Shown in pieces: positions 1 through 37,500 of a DNA stretch of 37,500 nucleotides. The DNA is taken from contig NC_135566.1 of assembly GCF_964340395.1 (NCBI RefSeq), positions 17,240,001 to 17,277,500 on the forward strand. Direction: 5' to 3'. A program made the translations under genes and the position numbers. The stretch is from Glandiceps talaboti. Taxonomy: Eukaryota > Hemichordata > Enteropneusta > Spengelidae. The notes under the pieces were generated by a model. The model had not been told where the DNA came from. It ran no database searches and worked only from the letters and a program-made list of their open reading frames with translations. Numbering within the stretch: the stretch's first letter is position 1; every line of letters starts with the position of its first letter.

Positions 1-386
1 TATAAAATGACCCACTCAATCTTTCAAATGCATTCAAGCAACACTTGTGCCCAGGTTGTTTTGCGGTGCTCAAAATACCAGGATCAAATGTTCGTTACTC
101 TCTCCGATTTTCATAATTGATACTTGTGGACGTATAATCATATATCCCCCCGTGTTTGATTCATCTAGCTGGAATACTGATGGCCTAAGGGATTTGTCAA
201 TTCTCGTCTTTTGACCTCGACTGACAAGGGCCCTTAGGTCATTCGTATTTTCCTTGGCTGAATGAAGAAAAGTAATGAAGAATAATATCTCTTCATATGA
301 ATACAACCACAAACAATTCTGTACAACACTATAGTCTTCGATGTTCATTAGAAGATTAGTTCTCAAAATAAATTAGCAATGTGTAC
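1..386 (-). other. Start of intron 22, no supported exon
   Basis: Minus-strand sequence past the exon 22 donor. A good-looking acceptor (pyrimidine-rich, then TTCATTCAG) sits just above position 257 and opens a 61-codon frame. Joined to exon 22, however, it is out of phase and meets TGA after about 5 codons. A 98-codon frame over 70-366 has no similarity I recognise. Confidence 0.5.
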
Positions 387-27211
<26,825 letters not shown>

Positions 27212-27943
27212 CTTGGTTGACTGTGTGTTGTGACAAGAGAATGAAGTGTCTATGGGAGAAACATGAAGATGACTATTATTTTGGACAATTAAGCAAATCA
27301 TTTGAACGTGCTAAATAGCAATAGTTCGTTGAACATTTTTCTTTAAAATATTTGCAAAATGAAGAAGACAATTGTATATTACAGTTTGTAATTTCAAATT
27401 ATTCTCAATACAATGCAATGCGCTACGGTACGTTTTATTCCAGTAAACAACAGCAAAAACCCTTAGACCAAATCTAATGAGACGTACCATAATACACTAC
27501 CCGGATGTGACCTAAATGCCTGCGGTATATAGTAAGGCCAAACCCAAGCCATTTAATTGTACATGTGTACTTTATCACCAACAATGTATATACCAAATTA
27601 TATGGAATTTGACAGATGTATTATTAGGATACATGGCAAGCACATTTTGACCTCGCCAATGTATGCATAAAATCACATGATTAATTTCACATAGTTTGAA
27701 ATATATTGCCTACTTTTTATATCAAAATAATTAATTGTGGAAAGGACTCCTTGCAAACAAAAACTACCTCACCGTATTCTATTGAACATGTATCCTTTGT
27801 TATCATTGCTGTATGTACTACGTTATGTTAAATTTAAAAGAATTCATATTTAAGATATTTCCTAAATACCCCAAAATCACTAAATGTTGATAAACGTTGT
27901 AACCAATTAAGTTTTATATATGGGTTTTTGTTTCGTCCGTCTG

Positions 27944-27984
<41 letters not shown>

Positions 27985-28776
27985 GCCTGCCTGCCTGCCT
28001 GGCTGTCTGTTTGTCTGTTTGCTGGTGTGTGTGTGTGTTTGTTTGTTTGTTTGTTTGTTTGTTTGTTTGTTTTATTCAACACAGTTAAAAGTAATTAATA
28101 CTATATAAAAATCCCATACAAGACCGAAATCCTGTGCTTGGATAACACAGTATTAAAAGCCGGAAGATTTATGCTAATATGGTCTAAAAGCTAAGTAGCA
28201 CTTTTATACAATACAAATCAAACAAGACTACATATCAACGCTGTACGTGTACAAACTGATAAACAGGTGCACTACAGAAAATGGCCACCAGTCATTAAAT
28301 TTCTTACAAACACTGTTGATGCTATGGTTCACCAATATCCTTAATGTTGTAATGGCGTCAACGTATTCTTCGTTTTAGAACATTAGAGACGCGTTTTTGT
28401 TCAAAGGTCAAAGTGCATACAAATTATGGTCGTTCTATTATTATTAGTTGTAACGTCTTTTAATAGGCTAAGCCTTGTATTGTTGTTACTGTCTATAACG
28501 AATTTCGCACGTAAAGTTGTCCAATTGGTAGTTCCATAGGCATAGCAATGAAATGGAAGATTTAACGAATGTTCTTACGCACGGAAAGCCTTCAGTAATA
28601 CACTGGAGAGGAATTCAAGCCGGGTATGTTGCGTAAACTGTAACCCTGCCAAAGACCGTTTTCGTAAAATTGGCTATCCCCCAATTTTCCTAAACATGAC
28701 CCTACCCCCCAAGGCCTGTTCAAGTATTTCATAGGATAAAATGTTGTCAGATGCGAAAAGGGACGCGAGTGCCAGA
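27212..28776. other. 5' flank of the CACHD1-like gene
   Basis: No gene seen. It includes diverged ACCAAATTAT-family repeats (about 27585 and 27810), (TCTG)n at 27937-28020 and (TTTG)n at 28038-28071. The promoter should lie here, but I cannot place a start site or TATA box with confidence. Confidence 0.5.
27937..28071. repeat. (TCTG)n/(CCTG)n/(TTTG)n microsatellite
   Basis: A TCTG array, a short GCCT block, a GT stretch and (TTTG)n in a row, about 730 bp upstream of the start codon. Confidence 0.95.
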
Positions 28777-28905
28777 CACTAGTAGAAAAAAATAGTACAG
28801 TTTACGACACTTTCCGTACTATAGTTCAGATTGAGTTCAATTCTGTACTTTTATGCTGATGAGGTGGACGTTTCTGTACTTTCCCATTAGCGCCTGTCTA
28901 ATCGG
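28777..28905 (+). repeat. Left terminal inverted repeat (129 bp)
   Basis: Pairs with 34200-34327. It contains short subterminal repeats of the type TTCTGTACTTT, which could be transposase binding sites. Confidence 0.93.
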
Positions 28906-29339
28906 GGACCTCCTAGTCAAAACTAAATTTAAAAGTTTTTGACTGTAAACTATTACCGATATTAAATTATACAGTGGAGATTTTGGGTTTTAATAGGTCT
29001 ACTGAAACTGAACGTGTTCAAAGTAAATTTCAGTGTTATATTTTGAGTCGTATATAAACATATATGTAGTCTTTGAGTATGGGAGCTACAAAAATGCTTG
29101 ACAAGTGTTCATTACGGGAAGTAGGCTGAAATGTTTTGAGATTGCTGAACGAGAGCTGCAAAACTTTAACCTCAGACCACTTCTCCTCAGCCCTGGTTCA
29201 AGTTCTTAGGTCATAGTGGTGTAAACTACATCTCAGACCACAATGTAGTGACCTGAGACTACATGTACATGTAGGCCCTACCTACTGGTATATTATGTAA
29301 CTGCACTTGACGCCAGTGTGATTTCTAACTAAACTGTGT

Positions 29340-30480
29340 TATTGAAAGAACCGATGTGACGTCATCTGTTTTCTTTGTACCTGACACAATCCTAGCTGCT
29401 GTATTTTGGGCATGTTCAAGAGGGACAATGTTTTTAGCTGGCAGCCCATACAGAAGGGCCATTCAGTAGTCAGGTATCGATGATATAAGTGCATGACCAA
29501 GGTTCTGACAAACTCCGTTTGTAAGATACTGGCGTATGCGACCATAGACAGTGGAGGGGCCCCCTCCACTGTCAATGATGCGACCTATTGTTCGGGGGTG
29601 AAAAAGAACTGATCTACATGTCAACGAGATGTGCTTCTTGAGGTTATAACGGTCATCAATTGTTACACAAATGGTACATGCTGAATCCACTAACTGCACA
29701 GAAGACGATCCCATGTTGATGTGGTTCATGAGACGAGGAAGCCTGTTGAACTGAGACGTGATAAGGAGGACCTCGGTTTTGCCATCATTAAACTAGCTTA
29801 TTTTGGGTCGTTTAATATCATGTGCAACAGTTTCCATAGACAGTGGAGGGGCCCCCTCCACTGTCAATGATGCGACCTATTGTTCGGGGGTGAAAAAGAA
29901 CTGATCTACATGTCAACGAGATGTGCTTCTTGAGGTTATAACGGTCATCAATTGTTACACAAATGGTACATGCTGAATCCACTAACTGCACAGAAGACGA
30001 TCCCATGTTGATGTGGTTCATGAGACGAGGAAGCCTGTTGAACTGAGACGTGATAAGGAGGACCTCGGTTTTGCCATCATTAAACTAGCTTATTTTGGGT
30101 CGTTTAATATCATGTGCAACAGTTTCCATCTTAGTTACTGTAGTTGACGTATGTGATTGGGGAAATATATTGGTAAATCTGGTTGTCGTCTGCATGTTGT
30201 TGCATATTGAGATTTTGATGTCGGATTAGCTTTCCAAGTGGTGATGTGTATAGACAGCATACGCGTGTAAGAGTGGACCAAGCACAGGGTTTTGTGACAC
30301 TCCACACTGCAAATGTTTGGTTTCTGATATGCCTTGTACAGAAATGGACTGTTGTATATCTTTGAGGTATAAAGACTCTAGTCGAATGCCTGTAATACCG
30401 AGCTCGGAATAAACTTGAAATTATGCTGGAGTCAGAATTTACGGGGGGGGGGGCATGAACAAAATTGAGGTTCAAAGGGA
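29340..30480 (-). pseudogene. CR1-like reverse transcriptase fragment with tandem duplication
   Basis: The minus strand shows, in order, CCLYTSPLGKLIRHQNL, QQHADDNQIY (a decayed YADD motif), NHINMGSSSVQLVDSA, CVTIDDRYNLKKHISLTC, IRQYLTNGVC, LGHALISSIPDY, MALLYGLPAKN and HAQNTAARIV. This is the palm-to-thumb order of CR1/Jockey-type RT. Stops and frameshifts, plus a 292-bp tandem duplication, inactivate it. It lies inside the CACTA-like element. Confidence 0.85.
29542..30125. repeat. 292-bp direct tandem duplication
   Basis: 29542-29833 is repeated at 29834-30125 with no visible difference. Each copy starts CCATAGACAGTGGAGGGG and ends TGCAACAGTTT. The start carries the palindrome GTGGAGGGGCCCCCTCCAC, a possible breakpoint. 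Confidence 0.93.
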
Positions 30481-30602
30481 GGGGGGCATGACAATTGTGA
30501 TGGTCTGAAAGGGCCCCCGAATATTCTGCTCATGATTTGAACCAAAATTAAACCTCAGGAGCAGTTGTTTACCAAGTAAATTTACATTTGTATAAGTGTA
30601 TG

Positions 30603-30705
<103 letters not shown>

Positions 30706-31643
30706 GCCGTATGTCTCCTTCTCTCTTGCTCTATCTCTCTGTGTGGAGACTTTGTTGAACATTCAAACCACAGGAGCAATCGTTTACCTTGTACTTTGCA
30801 AAATTGTTCACTTCATTTACCTACCACACATTTAATTATTAGGCAGCCAATGGCCAAACGAATGTGTGTGTCTGCCAAAATATCTATGTATTAGTTAAAG
30901 CGTAGGTAATACAGTTGTAAAATAATTTAATGAGAGTACAATTTGGGTATTGAAGACAATTTTCAAGTACTTTATGGCTTCCAATAATGTGTATGGTTTG
31001 AAATATTATGCCGCTAAATGGCCTCCTACATGTCCTTATTTTTCAAACAATTGCCTACTGTGGGAGGGGGACACACCCTCCCCACTAGTTATCGAAGGGG
31101 GGTGCCGTTTCTGTCAAGACATAGGATTCAAAAAGAAAACTCTGCTGGTTAAGTTTTTCCAAGTACAGGTTACAGCCCAATGAGCCCACATCCATTTGTA
31201 AAGAAATCTCTATGTCTGATATGTATGGACACTGAAGTTGATTTCCACTGTTAGCTTACAGTGTGTCATATAGTGTACCATACTGTACTTCTCTGACGTG
31301 TATGGGGAGGGGGTAATGTATAATTGCATATTAAAATATGTGCAGCCGGGGGGGGGGGGTATGGACGTCGCCATCTTTCAAGCGCTAAATTACCTGTTAA
31401 TCGAGATTTGTTTCAAAACATTAGCATGGTTGATAATATATGTGAAAGGGGTAAACTAAGAATGGTTTCTGGGATCGCCTAAGTCAACACGACATATATT
31501 GTGGATGGTCTGAGATATTCGATTACGATTCACATCGTCCGATTTCCAATCGTCCCAATATCCATATTAACATTCTTTATCGTTTCAAAATCACAAAAAT
31601 GCATATGTCGTGGTGGGGTGAGTACCGACTCTAGTTTGGTCTC

Positions 31644-31745
<102 letters not shown>

Positions 31746-32896
31746 CTCCCCCTCTCTCTCGTCTCCGTATCGAAACTTATTCAGTCATAAAATCATCAGG
31801 TTTCTGACAATTTCCAATACCTGTTACAAGAAAGACTGCAGTACAAGAATATTTGGTTAGCTACATGTATTACATCTGATGCCTTATACGTGACACGCAC
31901 GATAATTGTCCAGTTTGCATCAGAGGGTGTGCCTCGCCTTCTGTACATGTGCCGTACGTCTGGCTTGTCTGTCAGTGTCACATTTTGCTTCCCCTCTTCA
32001 GTTTTCTCAGATGTTTTAAGAATTTAAACATAGTCAGTGTCTGATCGACAAAAATTCTTTCCACTGAAGTTTAGAAAACATTTAGTGCAACTCTACGTAA
32101 ACGTCATGTTGATGCATCATACATCATCATGAGACGTCACATTGACCTCACACTTCGCTTCGCGCTTCCTTCAACGTCCGGTCGTTATGAAACTAGTTCG
32201 AAGGCTTTCGCTAGCGATAGCGTGGCCAGTCTTGTTTTACTGCGTAATCGTCTAATGTTTTCCAAATAATTATGAATTAATTTATCTTTTTGTTTACACT
32301 TTGGGTATTTTACTTGCTATTAGAACTCCCGGGCAACTCATATTTAATTTTCCAACCTTAGAATTTGTTCAATGATCGTCAGGTTTGAGTACTTTCCTAA
32401 GCCGGTCCCACAACTGTTATACTTATAAGTTATAGCTGGGCGTTGTGACCGGTAACCGGCTATTATCTACATCACTGCCTACTAGGTACGTCAAAAACAC
32501 ACCGTTCGCACATGTGAGCCTGATTTTAGGCAAAATATCGGGCTATTAGAGTGCATACAGGCCCTTTTGTTCGCTTGTATTGTTTGCATTTGGTATTTGG
32601 CATTTCGCACGTTGTTTATTTGCACCATTCACAGTGTCTTATCATGCTTTGTGTAACTTGTAAGCCTAATCGACAACTGGGCCAACGGTTTTTACTAGAC
32701 AAATTTGAAACAAATTTTGCGTCAGTTTGATGGTAAACCTGCTATATTGACTACCAAACTTAGTTAACCCCAGTTATTTTTACTCATGTTGCATCACCAT
32801 ATATTTAGAAAGAGTATATATGAAATATGAGAGCCATGTGAAACTTCTTCAGTGCAAAATGGGATGAAGATATGAGGGCAAAGTCAGTGCTCCTTA

Positions 32897-33050
32897 TAGT
32901 CTCGCTGCCAGACTCGAGACTATCGTCCCTAATCTGTTTACCGAGCGGCGCAGCCGCGAGAATAGAGGGGGACTGGTCCCGCTCTTCTCGCGGCTGCGCC
33001 GCTCGGTAAACAGATTAGGGACGATAGTCTCGAGTCTGGCAGCGAGACTA
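32897..33050. mobile_element. Palindromic MITE with 9-bp target duplication
   Basis: Two perfect 64-bp arms (32897-32960 and 32987-33050) surround a 26-bp centre. The ends are TAGTCTCGCTGCC and GGCAGCGAGACTA. TGCTCCTTA stands on both sides (32888-32896 and 33051-33059). It is GC-rich against an AT-rich background and non-coding. A 9-bp duplication would suit a Mutator-like transposase, but the family is not identified. Confidence 0.92.
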
Positions 33051-33299
33051 TGCTCCTTACAGCAGTTTGTTTTTCCCGCATATGCATACATTACCCATAA
33101 TCCTTTTAAGTATTCTGCAGATATCTGCGCAATGTGCACTCATGACTCATGAAAATCTGGAATGCACTGATCGAAGCCAATTGTACAGTTATACTATAAA
33201 AACAGGAGTTATGAGTATAATTGAAATAAAACAAGAGAATAAGAGATGAGGGCCCTCAGAATCGTCACGTAGAGTGATATAACAGTTACATGGATGCCG

Positions 33300-34199
33300 G
33301 GCATGTACCCATAGGTACGGGCCCGGGGGGGGGGGGGGGTTCTGCATGCCGAACGTCATTAAGTATTTCCTTTACTTTGGTGCTCATGATCGTAATTTGG
33401 ATGATGCCCAAGATATTTGAGGCGTGAATACCTGTTGTTCTTCTAAAGGCTTGTTTATTACTGTGAAGATCACACCCTAACACTTAATTGTTCTATAAAC
33501 GACACATGGACAAGAATACTATTCCCATAGAGGTTAGTCTAGTTAATTCCTGATGGACCGTATTTCGTTCAGCGTTACGTTGTACATAACACGGTCAGTC
33601 AGAAACTATAGACGACATGGACGACATGGATGCCATATAATATTCCCAATAGTCACTCAATTTTACTTAGCTAGAAATAATGTCCACAGACTCAAATCTG
33701 TCAGCACGTCTCTACTGTGAGTTTGTTGACGCTATTGGCCGGTCAGGTTTGTTAAGAAGCTCCATACACTAGCAATATTTGTGGCCCAATTTTAAACTAT
33801 TATTGGAAACGATTGTCATGTCATCTAAATCTGTATTACTATGCATCAAACGCGTAGAAATGTGAAACACGTTTAGTGGTGGCGGTATGTAGTGCATAAT
33901 GAAAAGGCGTACTACGAACATTTATTTCAAAATGAGCCCTGTGATATTACAATCTACGTACGTCCTAACCATGTAGTTCATATCATAAGCCTGCTTATAT
34001 ACATACATATGTATCGAATACACTAGCTACACGTATAGCGTTTATGTACGTATTGATTGCAAGCACGGTAGATTTGAATATTCATTTGTTTACTGCCCGG
34101 TTATGGGGGTGAACTCATGAATATATTCTGAACTAAATGCAAATGTATTCAAATCACTTCCGACTCGCAATCTGAACTATTTTTCAGATCGAGTATAAT
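33300..34199. other. Right interior of the CACTA-like element
   Basis: Contains a GGGCCC + poly-G run at 33320-33339 and otherwise AT-rich sequence. I see no transposase motif on either strand. Confidence 0.5.
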
Positions 34200-34327
34200 C
34201 CGATTAGACAGGCGCTAATGGGAAAGTACAGAAACGTCCACCTCATCAGCATAAAAGTACAGAATTGAACTCAATCTGAACTATAGTACGGAAAGTGTCG
34301 TAAACTGTACTATTTTTTCTACTAGTG
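34200..34327 (-). repeat. Right terminal inverted repeat (128 bp)
   Basis: Reverse complement of the left end with six instead of seven bases in one A/T run and no other difference that I can see. Such identity suggests a young element. Confidence 0.93.
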
Positions 34328-34330
34328 AGA

Positions 34331-35105
34331 ACTACTGGTAAAGGATTCGATTCCACCGTTGCCAACACATTGATGCAAAGGTTCTTTCCCTCTATCACTA
34401 GACTAGTTCCTAAACAGTATCGTTACGATTTATACCTTCACTCACACATGTACAGGCTGGTTATCCAGAGTAGAATCACAGGCTGGTTATCCAGACTACT
34501 CTGTTACCACCATTGTGACAGTGTGAAGGCACTGCTTTAATTAATTCCTGTGTTTGGGTCTAATTAGCAGAGCTGAAGGCCTGAACTCCTAAAGACTAGA
34601 TTGGTGCACAATCGACATTGGCTGGGCCGAGGTCAACGTTACTGCTCCACCACATCATACCCGACATATTTTCACACTGTTTCCCCTGTGAGACCCATGC
34701 CTCTCCGTATTACAACTAACACTGAATAATGCGCCTTTTCTCCTGAGAGCTCAAGGCGCTCACAAATACCCATGGCATGGATCAATGGCCGCTCGACGGC
34801 CCTTTACAATTCCTCAACTCACTGGAGAGCATACTATGTAGTCCATTGCAGCTCTATAAGCGCATAGGATTAAAGCATTCACATTGCAACCTCTATCCCT
34901 ACCAAGTACCCAATTATACGTTTAGATGACAGGCACAATCGTGGTTCAAATCGTGGTTCAGTACGTGGTTGTCGGCAGCGATTTAACCGATATGATATCA
35001 CAGTGCAACATTGGCAGCGGTAGGGTGTTGCAGCAGTGGGATGGAATACTGGGGGCAGAGTTGGGATGCCAAAATTTTGTAGAGTTAGATAATACAATGA
35101 CTCAA
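34331..35105. other. Flank of CACTA-like element with short repeats
   Basis: CAGGCTGGTTATCCAGA is directly repeated at about 34454 and 34480. 34845-34925 is the diverged partner of the repeat at 8270-8350. No gene seen. Confidence 0.5.
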
Positions 35106-35109
35106 AGTA

Positions 35110-35756
35110 AAATGTGAAAATATCTCATTTGTAAAATATGACCCAGCCCCATTCCACCGGCCCTCCACGACCTATAATAACTCAAGCCTCCCGAAAACGT
35201 GATGAAATAAGATTCAAATTCAGACTGACAACGTATAGACTAACGAACTGAAATGGTCGACTTGGTCCTGTATATATTGGAACGATCAAGATTCAAACAT
35301 GCAACTGTGACGATGACATGATTTTCATCAACTTTCAACAAACCCGACGTAACCGCTCACAAGTGTAGGACCCCTTCAATGAATCATATCTGACACATTT
35401 GCAAAATTAAGTGTTCAAACAAAAATGACGTGTATTTTTTATGATATACAAATAAAAACAACGGACAACACAAAGGCGGAAGTAACAACTTATTAGGCCT
35501 ACCTGTTCACAAACGAGGACTGCTCACGTTAAAAATGAACTCATATAGCTTCCAGTGTCAAGACGTTACATAAAGATGTACTTCCTGGTAGCTATAGGTA
35601 TTATATACACGTGCATGTGTTTTGTATGTTCGTATTTACATCGGAAGAAAACAACTTCCTAATTACGTTACGGAAAAGTTTCAAAACCGTGCCAAATCAT
35701 GTGACCATCGACCATGTCATACGTCATTGGCCGCTGCTATCAACAAGAATTCAACT
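35110..35756. repeat. Left copy of a diverged direct repeat
   Basis: AAAATATGACCC, then TTATGRTATACAAATARAAACA, CCTACCTGTTCACARACG and TGGTAGCTAYAG recur in the same order at about 36945-37385. The two copies lie about 1.8 kb apart and bracket the acidic reading frame. Confidence 0.7.
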
Positions 35757-35907
35757 CCTGTGTTTGGCAAACGCTTGTAAACACAGCCTGTATATGTACA
35801 AACTGCATTGTTATTTTTGACAATTGAATATTAGTCTGGACTAAAATTATTAATAATAACAGTGCACTTTACACATATACAGGCTGTGTTGACAAGCCAC
35901 ATACAGG
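35757..35907. mobile_element. Fold-back hairpin (MITE-like)
   Basis: Arms of about 70 nt meet at TTAGTCTGGACTAA (35831-35844) with almost no loop. AACACAGCCTGTATATGT on the left pairs with ACATATACAGGCTGTGTT on the right; the outer ends are CCTGTGTTTGG and CCACATACAGG. Confidence 0.75.
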
Positions 35908-36010
35908 TTATTTCAGCCATGTTTTAAGGAGTAGAACAAGCAACTGCACTTGACACACTGAACAAAAGTATTGAAAAAATTAAAGATCATCAAGTTACAG
36001 ATACTGTCCC

Positions 36011-36016
36011 TTTAAT
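36011..36016 (-). terminator. Possible poly(A) signal ATTAAA
   Basis: ATTAAA on the minus strand, 73 nt after the stop of the acidic frame and followed by T-rich sequence. It only matters if that frame is a real gene. Confidence 0.35.
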
Positions 36017-36088
36017 GAATTTGATTATACGAAAAAGATTTCTGCCAAGCACAAATATCACCACACTTACTGGTACATTATTCTCTGT

Positions 36089-36270
36089 TTATAATTGATA
36101 TCGTGATTTCCATGTGGTACACACTCTCCCTGATCGAGTAACCTGTAATAACTCTGAAATCTCAGTATCACTTTGTGTATTGCTTTTTTCACTACTCTCA
36201 CTGTCACTTTCCTTATTGTCACTATCACTGTCATTCAATACATTGAGGACATCATCATCATCACCACCAC

Positions 36271-36304
<34 letters not shown>

Positions 36305-36352
36305 GTCATCACCACCACCACCACCACCACCACCACCATCACCATCACCACC

Positions 36353-36439
<87 letters not shown>

Positions 36440-36472
36440 TTCAGTGGAGCTGGAAGCACTGCTGTCTGTTTC
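36089..36472 (-). CDS. Possible terminal exon: acidic Asp/Gly-run protein tail
   Basis: The minus frame is open for 128 codons and ends at TAA (36091-36089). It reads ETDSSASSSTE, a long Asp run with Gly blocks from the GAT/GGT array, then VLNVLNDSDSDNKESDSE, DTEISELL and a basic end TRSGRVCTTWKSRYQL. The frame stays the same through the whole triplet array and both ends are non-repetitive, which argues for coding use. An ATTAAA lies 73 nt past the stop. There is no Met, so it would be a 3' exon or a transposon-encoded tail. I do not recognise the family. Confidence 0.4.
36251..36440. repeat. (CAT)n/(CAC)n trinucleotide array
   Basis: About 190 bp of ATC repeats interrupted by two ACC blocks. 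On the minus strand in the open frame it encodes Asp and Gly. Confidence 0.95.
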
Positions 36473-36475
36473 TTA

Positions 36476-36625
36476 TTCCAAGGCTTTTATTTCTTTCCTT
36501 GGCCATATTTCATATCGCTCTAATGTCTGCTGGCCAAGACTTTTCCCAATGTGGGCCTCTACAAGTTCCACTTTGTCTTTCTTCAAAAGCTTGTATTCAG
36601 CAAGTATGTGATACAGGTCAATATT
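36476..36625 (-). pseudogene. Protein-like frame upstream of the acidic tail
   Basis: A 50-codon minus frame (NIDLYHILAEYKLLKKDK, VELVEAHIGKSLGQQTLERY, EIWPRKEIKALE) is in the same frame as the acidic tail but is cut off by one TAA at 36475-36473. The composition is that of a real helical protein. Either one nonsense mutation or an intron separates the two. Confidence 0.35.
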
Positions 36626-36639
36626 TCATTGGAAATCGT

Positions 36640-37500
36640 GTATGTAGGGCTCACATGCACATTTTGCGCTTGTATGGCAATGTATATGTGCAGCTTGTCC
36701 TCTGTCACATGACATATTCCCAAACAGCCAAGCTACACAAAATGTCATCAGGACTTGTTTGGCGTGTGGAAAACAGTAAATTGTAACTACATGCAGTTAT
36801 CGAAATATGAGCCTTAGTTTGAAAGGATGTGTGTTGTTTCTCTCAGAATTGTAGACTTTGTTTGAAATACTGCAGAGTGTATTTTACAAGAATTTGATCT
36901 TCTCACTGTACGTAACAAGTACAATCCAGGTAGGTCATAAAATGAGTCAACGTAAAATATGACCCTCCCCCTTGGACAGGTTTTCTAAAACATGACCCTC
37001 CCCCAATCCCCCACCCCTCGCAATTACTGAAGCCTCCTTTAGCAAACTCCCCCAAACATAAAATGACACTTGTATTGAATCGTCTCAGAATCTGCAAACA
37101 CAAATGTCTGTAAACTTTTTTATGGTATACAAATAGAAACAGTGGATATGACAACGTTTTGACCTACCTGTTCACAGACGCGGGCCGTTGCATGTAAACC
37201 TCTATACAACATGTAAAACGCTACAAGTCTTGGTAGCTACAGATATACACATGTATGTGTGTTGTATATTTACATTCAATCTGAAGGAAACCTGTTCCTA
37301 CATCATGGAAAGTTTCATACGTGTGGCATGTAATGCGACCTGGATTAAGTGACACGACACGGATCGCTGCTCCATTGACAAAGACACAGGCTACTTTACA
37401 TCGTGACCATTCTGCTAGGAAGTGCTCGAGGCGAAATGTCGCTTATTTCCTTATTGGGACCCTGGGAATTCATCTTCAGAGCGCCGTTACGTATTATGCA
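36640..37500. other. Right end of window with the second direct repeat copy
   Basis: 36945-37385 is the diverged right copy of 35110-35756. No gene recognised in either strand. Confidence 0.55.

Noticed and set aside
70-366. 98-codon minus frame as the next CACHD1 exon
   Set aside because: It cannot be joined in phase to exon 22 with any seen acceptor and does not resemble the CACHD1 Cys-rich region.
36235-36523. Poly-Met/Val, poly-Ser/Pro and poly-Ile/Thr frames
   Set aside because: Other frames of the triplet array. Only the Asp/Gly frame has non-repetitive coding-like ends.

Overview
This window is animal (metazoan) genomic DNA. It is AT-rich, packed with di-, tri- and tetranucleotide microsatellites, and carries many short exons with GT-AG introns. 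The transposon mix (CR1-like non-LTR remnants, a Ty3/gypsy-type LTR element, a CACTA-like DNA transposon, fold-back MITEs) suggests an invertebrate, probably marine: a hemichordate, a cephalochordate or a lophotrochozoan. Nothing here fixes the phylum.

The backbone is one gene on the minus strand. I rebuilt 22 coding exons from 27211 (ATG, signal peptide) down to 387. Joined in phase they give 973 codons plus 2 nt with no stop. The product is a homologue of CACHD1 (VWFA and cache domain-containing protein 1), an alpha2delta-like extracellular protein. In order it has a signal peptide, a VWA N-terminal region, a VWA domain with a complete DxSxS MIDAS, two Cache regions and the start of a cysteine-rich segment. 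The membrane segment and cytoplasmic tail lie off the left edge.

The introns hold repeats. At 3.4-4.1 kb there is a ~150-bp minisatellite. At 5.0-5.4 kb there is a CR1-like reverse transcriptase remnant. Fold-back hairpins sit at 11.6 and 15.0 kb, and a ~150-bp-period repeat follows a TG array at 12.8-13.5 kb. Intron 3 carries a recent LTR retrotransposon (19311-22120) whose pol fragment is inverted relative to its LTRs, PBS and PPT, leaving a 285-bp internal inverted repeat. A ~230-bp tandem family lies at 22.9-23.9 kb. Intron 1 ends in the 3' part of another CR1-like element with a pentanucleotide tail.

Upstream of the gene (27.2-37.5 kb), a 5551-bp CACTA-like element (28777-34327) has 128-bp near-perfect terminal inverted repeats and an AGA target duplication. 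Nested in it are a CR1-like RT fragment with a 292-bp tandem duplication, two long (TC)n arrays and a 154-bp palindromic MITE with a 9-bp target duplication. At the right end, a minus-strand acidic reading frame (36089-36472) followed by ATTAAA may be the last exon of another gene or a transposon-encoded tail. It is bracketed by a diverged direct repeat. No rRNA, tRNA or CRISPR was found.
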